Assembly: GCA_946480525.1 (NCBI GenBank)
Contig: CAMLLA010000119.1
Coordinates: 1-10,299, forward strand
DNA from: an uncultured Asticcacaulis sp.
GTDB lineage: Bacteria; Pseudomonadota; Alphaproteobacteria; Caulobacterales; Caulobacteraceae
Direction of reading: 5' to 3'
Length of the DNA: 10,299 bases
Shown: piece after piece, positions 1 to 5,841 of the stretch
How positions within the stretch are numbered: position 1 is the first letter of the stretch
How the letters are laid out: each line of letters opens with the position of its first letter
Program-made: the position numbers and the translations under genes
The notes under the pieces: model-generated
What the model was told of the DNA's origin: nothing
Databases searched by the model: none
Seen by the model: only the letters and a program-made list of their open reading frames with translations

Positions 1-425
1 CGTAAGCCCATGGCGCGCCAGATATCGACGGCGCCCGGCGCATTCGACAAGCCCAGCACCTTGCCGGCCAGCTTGTCTGGCGTCAGGTTTGCGCCCGGCC
101 GCGCCAGCAGAAGCTGGACTTCATCGACCCAGGTCAGGCCGACGACGACCGTATGGTCATAGCCCTTGGTCGCCAGGTTGCGCGCACGATTCCAGAAAGC
201 CGGAACATTGCCGCCTTCGCGGAACAGGGCCTTCAGTTCATGATGGAAATGCTGGGCGCGCAGGTTGGGATCATTCGTGTCCTGAAGCGTGTGGACCTGG
301 TAGTTGCGCCTGGCAAAGACGTCCGCGAACCAGCGTTGATTGAGACCGATGGCGGTGGCGGTCGGCACGGGGCAACGGGTGATCCACAGCGTATCGGCGG
401 GAACAAGCGGAGGAAACAGGCTCAT
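1..425 (-). CDS. DszB-like sulfinate desulfinase, partial (C-terminus beyond window edge)
   Basis: This gene starts at ATG 425-423, directly after the TAA of the nitroreductase gene, with a strong Shine-Dalgarno GAGGAG eight bases upstream. It runs off the left edge after 141 codons; DszB itself is about 365 residues. The protein has no signal peptide, so it is probably cytoplasmic. The segment TRCPVP places a cysteine at residue 18, followed by H59, R69 and GGNVP. In DszB of Rhodococcus (known family, sequence recalled from memory) the catalytic residues are C27 in NCPVP, H60, and R70 followed by FGGEIP, and H and R are also 10 apart. The expected reaction is hydrolysis of an aryl or alkyl sulfinate to sulfite plus the desulfurised compound. 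It is a clear paralogue of the gene at 8346-9392: LW.TRCPVP, HF, FR.GGN.PA.W.RA. The substrate is unknown. It could instead be a degenerate binding protein, since the fold is that of periplasmic binding proteins, but the intact triad argues against this. Confidence 0.8.
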   Translation of the reverse strand, partial: MSLFPPLVPADTLWITRCPVPTATAIGLNQRWFADVFARRNYQVHTLQDTNDPNLRAQHFHHELKALFREGGNVPAFWNRARNLATKGYDHTVVVGLTWVDEVQLLLARPGANLTPDKLAGKVLGLSNAPGAVDIWRAMGL

Positions 426-1031
426 TTACGACTCTCCTCGAAACTGGCCTTGATGGATGAAGGTGCGCAGGGGGCGACGCGTGGACGGCGTCTCCTGCGC
501 GTGAAAGTTTTCCGGCAGGTCGGAAAGGCCCGCACGCCGGCCGATGGTGACCGCGACATGGGCGGCGTAAATGTCCGGCAGGTTCAGGACCTGCGGCGCG
601 GATTTGTGGTCGAAACCGCCGATGGCGCGGGTGGCGTAACCCAGCAGATGCGCCTGATGGGCAAAGGCCGACCAGGCCGCACCGGCGTCAAAGGCATGGC
701 TATGGACCTGGACGGTCTGGCCGTTGAAGACGAAATCCTTGCGCGACAGAACGAAGATGATGGCCGACGCCTTGTGCGCCCAACTGCGGTTCTTCTCGTT
801 GAGCAGACCCAAAAGCCTGGCGAAATCCTCGCTGTCGCGGTGGGCGTAGACGAAACGCGCTGGCTGGGCGTTGAAGCCAGACGGCGCCCAGCGCGCCGCT
901 TCGAAACAGGTCAGCAGATCGGCGTCGGGGATGGCCTCCCCGGTCAGGGCCCGCGACGACCAGCGTTCGACAAAGGACGGGTGGACCGGGTGTTCCGACC
1001 GGCGGGCAGTATCGGCGGTATCGAAGCTCAT
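426..1031 (-). CDS. Nitroreductase-family FMN-dependent oxidoreductase
   Basis: The protein is 201 residues, the usual size for small nitroreductase/NAD(P)H-flavin oxidoreductase proteins. RWSSRAL (residues 23-29) matches the N-terminal FMN-phosphate-binding segment. APSGFNAQP (49-57) matches the family APS.FN.QP motif that packs against the flavin. AIGGFD (136-141) is the later glycine-rich flavin contact. Known members are homodimers that use NAD(P)H to reduce FMN-bound substrates or free flavin. Its ATG overlaps the stop of the upstream ATPase gene in an ATGA, and its own TAA abuts the ATG of the desulfinase, so it is translated with a sulfur-acquisition operon. A role in supplying reduced flavin to a monooxygenase, or in reducing an imported compound, is inference: no monooxygenase is visible in the window. 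The family call is firm; the substrate is not known. Confidence 0.85.
   Translation of the reverse strand: MSFDTADTARRSEHPVHPSFVERWSSRALTGEAIPDADLLTCFEAARWAPSGFNAQPARFVYAHRDSEDFARLLGLLNEKNRSWAHKASAIIFVLSRKDFVFNGQTVQVHSHAFDAGAAWSAFAHQAHLLGYATRAIGGFDHKSAPQVLNLPDIYAAHVAVTIGRRAGLSDLPENFHAQETPSTRRPLRTFIHQGQFRGES
434..439 (-). promoter_or_regulatory. Shine-Dalgarno site for the left desulfinase gene
   Basis: GAGGAG on the minus strand lies inside the last codons of the nitroreductase gene, 8 bases before ATG 425. It supports this start and coupled translation of the two genes. Confidence 0.6.
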
Positions 1032-1867
1032 TGGTCCTGATCCTTGCGCAATTGGACGACGGAGCTGGCTTCGACCGGCGGGTTGGTCAGTTCGGCCAGG
1101 ATCTCGTCCTTCAAACGGTGCAGGACGGGCGAGGCCCGATCACGCGGGTGGCTGAGGCCGACATCGACGGTGTGGACGATACGGCCGGGATTGGCCTGCA
1201 TGACCACGACGCGGTCGCCGAGATAGATGGCCTCTTCGACATCGTGGGTGATCATGATCATGGTCGCGCCACTGCTGAGCCAGATGCGCTGCAGCTCGGT
1301 CTGGAGGTGGACGCGCGTCAGGGCATCCAGGGCGCCGAACGGTTCATCCAACAGGAGGACCTTGGGTTCATTGACCAGGGCGCGGGCGATGGCCGCGCGT
1401 TGCGCCATGCCGCCGGACAGCTGGTGCGGCCAGGCCTTTTCGAAGCCTTTGAGGCCGACGAGCGCGATATGTTCGGCGACCAGCTTGGCCTTGGCGGCCT
1501 TGGACAGCGGCCGGTTGGTCAGGGCCAGGGCGACATTCTGTTCCAGGGTCATCCACGGGAACAGGCGGTGATCCTGGAAGACCAGGCCGCGTTCCAGCGA
1601 GGTCCCGGCGACGCGTTGGCCGTCGAGCGTAATGACGCCCTCATAGGTGTCGTCGAGGCCGGCGATCAGGCGCAAAAGCGTCGACTTGCCGCAGCCCGAC
1701 GGGCCGACGATCGAGACGAATTCGCCCGGATTGACGTTGAGCTCGAAGCCTGACAGCACCTTCAGTTCGCGGTCCTTGAACTGGAACTGCTTGCGGATTC
1801 CTTTCAACGAAAGAGAACCCGTCGGCTTGGTCGAGGCGGTCAATGTGGCAGGAGATACGTAGTCCAT
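1028..1867 (-). CDS. ABC transporter ATP-binding protein, SsuB/TauB (nitrate/sulfonate/taurine) type
   Basis: A 279-residue cytoplasmic ATPase with all the nucleotide-binding motifs in order. Walker A GPSGCGKST is at 55-63, the Q-loop is VFQDHRLFPWMT with Q98, and the signature LSGGMAQR is at 150-157. Walker B LLLDEPFGALD is at 171-181 and the H-loop histidine is H208 in ITHDVEEA. The DHRLFPW and LSGGMAQR wording is typical of the SsuB/TauB/NrtD branch, which drives import of sulfonates, taurine, nitrate or thiamine precursors. About 20 extra N-terminal residues precede the usual domain start. Upstream of ATG 1867 the sequence GTGAGGACC offers a ribosome site, and the gene lies 3 bases after the permease stop. 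It presumably forms one transporter with the two permeases and the lipoprotein encoded upstream. Substrate assignment to sulfonate-like compounds rests mainly on the adjoining desulfinases. Confidence 0.93.
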   Translation of the reverse strand: MDYVSPATLTASTKPTGSLSLKGIRKQFQFKDRELKVLSGFELNVNPGEFVSIVGPSGCGKSTLLRLIAGLDDTYEGVITLDGQRVAGTSLERGLVFQDHRLFPWMTLEQNVALALTNRPLSKAAKAKLVAEHIALVGLKGFEKAWPHQLSGGMAQRAAIARALVNEPKVLLLDEPFGALDALTRVHLQTELQRIWLSSGATMIMITHDVEEAIYLGDRVVVMQANPGRIVHTVDVGLSHPRDRASPVLHRLKDEILAELTNPPVEASSVVQLRKDQDQ

Positions 1868-1870
1868 GGG

Positions 1871-2647
1871 TCAGGTCCTCACCGAGCGCCAAGCCAGGAG
1901 GCGTTGGCTGAGTTGGCGGATAAGCGCGTTGAGCAGGATGCCGGTCAGGTCGACGAACAGGACGCAGACGACGACGATGTCGAGGCGCGCGTGAAGCTGG
2001 GCCGATTGCATCAGCGAGCCGAGGCCGAAGCCCGAGGCGAACAGCAGTTCGACGCCGATGGTCGAAATCCACGTGAAGGCCAGGGCCTGGAACAGGCCGG
2101 TAAAGATGGATGGCAGAGCCGCCGGCCAGCGCACCTTCCAGAAGGATTGCCACGGCGTCAGGCGGTAGACGCGGCTGACGTCCAGCAGGGACTTATCCGC
2201 CTGCTTGAGGCCTTCGAAGGTGAAGAGCACGGTCGGATAGAAGGCCGAAAGCGCCACGATGATCAGCTTGGAGCCATCGCCCGAACCGAACCACAGGCCG
2301 ATCAGCGGCAGCCAGCCGAGGATCGGCACCTGACGGAAGCTGTTGTAGATCGGCTGCAAGGCCCACTCGACCGGCTTGAAAAGACCCATCAAGGCGCCGA
2401 CCGTGGTGCCAAGAATGCCGCCGATAAACAGGCCGGAAAAGGCGCGCGTGATGCTGGCGGCATAGGCGCCGGTCAGTTCGCCGGAACTGAAGGTTTCGCG
2501 CAGGGCGCCGAGGATCTGCGCCAGCGAAACATAGATGTGGGCATTGGTGCCGCCTTGCTTCGCCTGATGGTCCCACCACACCAGGAACAGCACCGGCGGG
2601 ATCAGGCCGAGCAGCCAGACGAGATTTTGTGTTTTCAGGATTTTCAT
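1871..2647 (-). CDS. ABC transporter permease, SsuC/TauC type (second of two)
   Basis: An inner-membrane permease of 258 residues from ATG 2647. The frame is open 27 codons further up, but those codons lie inside the 3' end of the preceding permease gene. The chosen ATG follows GTGAGG and starts MKILKTQN just before the first membrane segment (about 9-25), giving the family's normal length. Several further hydrophobic segments follow (around 70-90, 107-122, 127-145, 183-203 and 224-242). The conserved cytoplasmic loop that docks onto the ATPase is visible at about 156-179 (DVSRVYRL...WPAALP), matching the EAA...G...LP pattern. SFRQVPILGWLPL (103-115) is typical of the sulfonate/nitrate permease branch. 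The next gene, the ATPase, begins 3 bases after the stop. A second, clearly different permease lies immediately upstream, so the transporter is probably a heterodimer. Confidence 0.9.
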   Translation of the reverse strand: MKILKTQNLVWLLGLIPPVLFLVWWDHQAKQGGTNAHIYVSLAQILGALRETFSSGELTGAYAASITRAFSGLFIGGILGTTVGALMGLFKPVEWALQPIYNSFRQVPILGWLPLIGLWFGSGDGSKLIIVALSAFYPTVLFTFEGLKQADKSLLDVSRVYRLTPWQSFWKVRWPAALPSIFTGLFQALAFTWISTIGVELLFASGFGLGSLMQSAQLHARLDIVVVCVLFVDLTGILLNALIRQLSQRLLAWRSVRT

Positions 2648-2654
2648 GACGGCC

Positions 2655-3536
2655 TCACGCGGTCTTCCAGCGCAGTGCATGCGCCTGTATAAGCTGGAAC
2701 AGGCGGTCGAGCCCGAAGCCGATGACACCGGCGACGATGACCCCGGCCATGACGATATCGAGCCGGAACATCTGGCGGCCCATCTCCATCATCTGGCCGA
2801 GACCGGAATCCGCGACGATCAGTTCGGCGGCGACCAGAACCAGCCACGCCCGCGTCAGGCTGAGGCGTGCGCCGGCCAGGATGTTCGGCAGGGTCGCCGG
2901 GATCAGGATGCGGCCGACCAGTACCCACCACGGCGTCTTGTAAAGTGCGGCGACGTCGAAATGACTTTTCGGCAGGCCCTTGATGCTGTCATAGGCAGCC
3001 AGGGCGACCGGGAAGAAGGCGGCCTTGGCGATGATAACGACCTTGAAGACCTCATCGATGCCGAGCAGCAGGATCAGCATGGGAATGAAAGCCAGGACCG
3101 GCACCTGGCGCAAAGCCTGAAAGGTTGGTCCAAAGATGCGCTCGACCGTCTTCGACAAGGCGAGCACAACACCGAAGCCAAGGCCGAAGGTGGCGCCGAA
3201 ACCGAAGCCCCAGCCAAGGCGCGCCAGGCTTTCCGACAGGTGGCGTTGCAGCTCTCCGCTGACGATGATCTCATCGAAGGCGGCGACGACCGCGGCCGGC
3301 GACACCAGCACTTCGGGCGGGAAGAGTTTGAGCGCCGTCACGACCTGCCACAGCAGCAGGAGCGCCAGGGGTGAGCCGACCGACAGGATCAGGCGCAATC
3401 GCCCCCTCTCCCCGCGAGCGGGGAGAGGGTTGGGGTGAGGGGCATTTTTACGTGTGACCTGCCCCTCACCCGGCCCTGTCGGGCCACCCTCTCCCCGCAC
3501 GCGGGGAGAAGGAAAGAGCGCATCGAGCTTAATCAT
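2655..3536 (-). CDS. ABC transporter permease, SsuC/TauC type (first of two), with repeat-derived N-terminal insert
   Basis: An inner-membrane permease of 293 residues from ATG 3536. This start overlaps the MFS stop in the sequence ATGATTAA, suggesting coupled translation. An in-frame ATG at 3557 would add 7 residues and cannot be excluded. The core from about residue 46 is a normal permease: a membrane segment at 48-68, ALRQVPVLAFIPML (141-154), and the ATPase-docking loop DVAALYK...LIPATLP (194-217). Residues 9-45 are not permease sequence. They are rich in Pro, Gly and Arg (SPRVRGEGG, HPNPLPARGERG) and are encoded exactly by the palindromic repeat at 3402-3512, inserted in frame in the cytoplasmic N-terminal tail. 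No methionine lies between the insert and the first membrane segment, so translation must pass through it. It differs from the other permease and presumably pairs with it. Permease identity is firm; the effect of the insert on function is unknown. Confidence 0.88.
   Translation of the reverse strand: MIKLDALFPSPRVRGEGGPTGPGEGQVTRKNAPHPNPLPARGERGRLRLILSVGSPLALLLLWQVVTALKLFPPEVLVSPAAVVAAFDEIIVSGELQRHLSESLARLGWGFGFGATFGLGFGVVLALSKTVERIFGPTFQALRQVPVLAFIPMLILLLGIDEVFKVVIIAKAAFFPVALAAYDSIKGLPKSHFDVAALYKTPWWVLVGRILIPATLPNILAGARLSLTRAWLVLVAAELIVADSGLGQMMEMGRQMFRLDIVMAGVIVAGVIGFGLDRLFQLIQAHALRWKTA
3402..3512. repeat. Composite palindromic repeat element inside a permease gene
   Basis: A cluster of four inverted repeats covers about 111 bases. 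The arms are 3404-3414/3419-3429 (11 bp, CCCTCTCCCCG/CGGGGAGAGGG), 3433-3443/3461-3471 (11 bp, GGGTGAGGGGC/GCCCCTCACCC, 17-base loop), 3472-3476/3481-3485 (GGCCC/GGGCC) and 3490-3498/3501-3509 (9 bp, TCTCCCCGC/GCGGGGAGA). The first and last hairpins are near copies of each other. Elements with this wording are dispersed in many alphaproteobacterial genomes, mostly between genes; that is from general knowledge. Here the element is 37 codons long without a stop in the permease frame and is translated as residues 9-45. In RNA it could form strong hairpins between the MFS gene and most of the permease message. Confidence 0.85.
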
Positions 3537-4749
3537 TACCTGTTCCCTTGATGACAAAATAGAGGACGGCGGCGGCCAGCCACAGGACGGGCAGCCACAG
3601 GAGGTAGACGGTCTGGATGGCGACGACCTTGGAGACGAAGCCGCCGGCTAGCGCGCCCAGGCTGGAGCCTGTCATCGAAGACAGGTTGTAAAGGCCGGAA
3701 ATCTTGGACTTCTCGCCGGGGTGGTCGCTGAGCAGGCGCATATTGACGAGGTGCACCAGGGCCGACGCCGCGCTGAGCAGGACGGCGCCGATGGCCAGTT
3801 GCGCGAAGCCTTGCGCCGTACCGAGCAGCACCAGCGCTGCGGTTGCCAGCACCAGCCCGCCGCCATAGGCCCACCACTTGTTCAGACCTTGCGTCAGCCG
3901 GCCGGCGCCAAACAGGGCCAGCACGGTTGTCGCGCCATGGAACAGCATGGTGGTTACGCCGTCTTCCTTGGTCAGGCCATGGATCTGAGCGGCGACGATA
4001 ATGACGAAGGCAGCAAACAAAGAGCCCGTCGCGGACGAGATGAACTCGATCAGGCAGGATTCCGAGACATTGCGGTTGCGCAGCAGGGTCCGCGCTTCGG
4101 TGAAGATATTGCCGGCGGTCAGACCCTTTTGCGGGGGCGCGGCCTCGTCGGTGAAGAAGTAGAGCGAGCCCACGGCCATGATGGCAAACAAAGCCGCAAT
4201 GACCACAAAGGCCCAAACGTAATTGACGTTGGCGACGAGGACCGTGGCGAGCGCCGGGCCGATCAGGGCCAGGCCCGCCGTCAGCGCCCCACGGTACCAA
4301 CCGGCCTTGCCGACACCGATGCGGTGCAGTTGCGCCAGGAAGGTCGAATTCATCGACACGATGCGGAACGGAATGCACAGGCCAATCGCCAGCCGCGCCA
4401 CCGCCAAGGCGATCCAGCCGCCGGCAAACGGCATCAGCAGGTTGGCAATCAAAGGCCCTGTCGACGCGAAAGCATAGACACGACGGGCGCCGAAACGGGC
4501 GATGACAAAGCCGGCCGGGACGGTGACCAGCACCATGCCGATCGATTCCATTGCCATGATCAGGCCGATCTGGAAAGCATCGGCGCCGATCGACAGAGCG
4601 AAGAACTGCGTCACCACCTTGCCGAGCCCGATCGAAACGCCGCTGATCAGGGCCAGGGTCGTAAAGCCGGCCAGGAAGCTCCAGGGCGAAGGGCCAGCTT
4701 GTGCGGGCGCGGCTATAGCCGCTTCAGGTGTGGCGGGATCGGCGCTCAT
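3529..4749 (-). CDS. Major facilitator superfamily (MFS) transporter
   Basis: A 406-residue inner-membrane protein, the usual MFS size, with about twelve hydrophobic segments. The frame is open far upstream, but ATG 4749 is chosen because it overlaps the lipoprotein gene stop as ATGA and gives MSADPATPE, a short soluble tail before the first membrane segment (about 24-43). Motif A is recognisable in the loop between segments 2 and 3 as GFVIARFGARR (80-90). A hydrophilic central loop (around 200-220, including TDEAAPPQKG) separates the two six-helix halves. The family couples solute movement to an ion gradient. The substrate cannot be read from the sequence. Its position between the binding protein and the permease genes of an ABC importer suggests a related solute, either a second importer for the sulfur compound or an exporter for sulfite or the desulfurised residue. 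Both are inference. Confidence 0.88.
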   Translation of the reverse strand: MSADPATPEAAIAAPAQAGPSPWSFLAGFTTLALISGVSIGLGKVVTQFFALSIGADAFQIGLIMAMESIGMVLVTVPAGFVIARFGARRVYAFASTGPLIANLLMPFAGGWIALAVARLAIGLCIPFRIVSMNSTFLAQLHRIGVGKAGWYRGALTAGLALIGPALATVLVANVNYVWAFVVIAALFAIMAVGSLYFFTDEAAPPQKGLTAGNIFTEARTLLRNRNVSESCLIEFISSATGSLFAAFVIIVAAQIHGLTKEDGVTTMLFHGATTVLALFGAGRLTQGLNKWWAYGGGLVLATAALVLLGTAQGFAQLAIGAVLLSAASALVHLVNMRLLSDHPGEKSKISGLYNLSSMTGSSLGALAGGFVSKVVAIQTVYLLWLPVLWLAAAVLYFVIKGTGND

Positions 4750-5828
4750 ACCGCAGTCACCGGGGTTTCTTTCCAGAAATCCTTCAGGCCCAATTCTTCC
4801 AGGCCGGCATTGATAAAGCGCGGGTCGACAAAGTCGCGCGTCGCCACCTGGTTCTGCACCAGCTTGTTGGCAAAGGTGTATTTCGACACGTCGTCGAAGT
4901 GGCTGACGAAGTTGCGGTCGATGACGGGTGAGAAGTTGTCGCGCCATTCGCCGCCCTTGTTGGCCAGGTCGCGCTCGACCACGCTGGTCGGGTTGTTGCC
5001 GCGCGAGGCCAGCTCCAGATAGGCCTGACGGTTTTCCGGCTGAGCCGCCCAATGCGCCGCCTTGATGAAGGCATTGACGACATCCTGCGTCAGCTTCGGC
5101 TGTTCTTCGGTAAAGACGGTGCGGGCAAAGATGCCGGTCCGCATCTTCCAGTCGGGATTCTGCGTCGTCGACCAGATGATCTTGCCCGCGCCCTTGTCCT
5201 CCTGAAGGATGGCTTCGGACAGGGTAAAGACGGCGTCGACCTTGCCAGCCGCCAAAGCTGAATAGGCCGCCTGAGGGTTCAGGTTGTAAATCTTGAAGTC
5301 TTCGAGCTTCAGGCCCTTGGAATCGAGCAGCTTGGCCAGCGTCAGTTCCCACGGGCGGCCGCGATGGATGGCCAGCGACTTGCCCTTCAGGTCCTCGATT
5401 CCCTTGGCGTTCAGTCCATTCCTCACGATCAGGTAGGCATTATTGCCTGGCCCGGACGAGGTGATGGCGCGGATATCGACGCCGCCCGACTTGGCGATCA
5501 AGGCCGGGAAGTCGCCATAGCCGGCGAAATCGATGCGCTTGGCGGCAAAGCTTTCGTTGATCAAAGGCCCGCCGACCGCCGTCGAAACGGGGAAGAAGGC
5601 CAGTTTCACGCCCTTGTCGGCCAGGGTCTTTTCCAGCCAGCCCTGTTCGATGACGACCTGGGTCAGGCCGTTATAGGTCTGCTTGCCCTGGTAGGGATAG
5701 GAGATGGAGGCAATGGTCACGGTCTGCGGCACGGTGGACGCCGATTTGGCGGCGCCCCCCTTGTTTTCGCAGGCGGTCAGCGCCGCCGTAGTGCCCATCA
5801 GGCCCGCTATGAAGGTACGTCTGAGCAT
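4746..5828 (-). CDS. ABC transporter substrate-binding lipoprotein, SsuA/nitrate-sulfonate type
   Basis: A 360-residue protein with a lipoprotein signal peptide: MLRRTFIAGLMG, then LTAC with the lipid-attachment cysteine at residue 20. It should therefore be anchored in the membrane facing the periplasm. The mature part follows the SsuA/TauA/NrtA pattern: VTIASISYPYQG, VVIEQGWLEK, AVGGPLINESFAAKRIDFAGYGDFPAL, IEDLKGKSLAIHRG, then ALAAGKVDAVFT. Its role would be to capture the solute for the two permeases and the ATPase downstream. Unlike the two desulfinases in this operon it has no CPVP cysteine and no H...R triad, so it is a binding protein rather than an enzyme. The ribosome site GGGAGA sits 7 bases before the ATG and overlaps the stop of the TonB receptor gene by one base. 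The exact ligand is unknown; a sulfonate or sulfinate is inferred from context. Confidence 0.9.
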   Translation of the reverse strand: MLRRTFIAGLMGTTAALTACENKGGAAKSASTVPQTVTIASISYPYQGKQTYNGLTQVVIEQGWLEKTLADKGVKLAFFPVSTAVGGPLINESFAAKRIDFAGYGDFPALIAKSGGVDIRAITSSGPGNNAYLIVRNGLNAKGIEDLKGKSLAIHRGRPWELTLAKLLDSKGLKLEDFKIYNLNPQAAYSALAAGKVDAVFTLSEAILQEDKGAGKIIWSTTQNPDWKMRTGIFARTVFTEEQPKLTQDVVNAFIKAAHWAAQPENRQAYLELASRGNNPTSVVERDLANKGGEWRDNFSPVIDRNFVSHFDDVSKYTFANKLVQNQVATRDFVDPRFINAGLEELGLKDFWKETPVTAV

Positions 5829-5835
5829 GAGGTTC

Positions 5836-5841
5836 TCTCCC
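5836..5841 (-). promoter_or_regulatory. Shine-Dalgarno site for the substrate-binding lipoprotein gene
   Basis: GGGAGA on the minus strand lies 7 bases before ATG 5828. Its first G is the last base of the TAG stop of the TonB receptor gene, which favours re-initiation by ribosomes finishing that gene. Confidence 0.6.

Noticed and set aside
153..1040. Plus-strand open frame of 295 codons opposite the nitroreductase gene
   Set aside because: The opposite strand encodes clear nitroreductase and desulfinase motifs; this frame has none.
2648..2728. 27-codon N-terminal extension of the downstream permease
   Set aside because: It overlaps the coding end of the other permease; ATG 2647 has a GTGAGG site and gives the normal family length.
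3402..3512. Rho-independent terminator or CRISPR-like array at the GC-rich hairpins
   Set aside because: No T-tract follows on the minus strand, the frame is open through it, and the units are palindromes without regular spacers.
3721..5022. Plus-strand open frame of 433 codons opposite the MFS and lipoprotein genes
   Set aside because: Rich in Gln, Arg, Asp and Gly with no domain; a mirror frame of recognised genes.
4750..5352. N-terminal extension of the MFS frame up to position 5352
   Set aside because: The extension lies out of frame within the lipoprotein gene, is not hydrophobic or MFS-like, and ATG 4749 forms the ATGA overlap expected in this operon.
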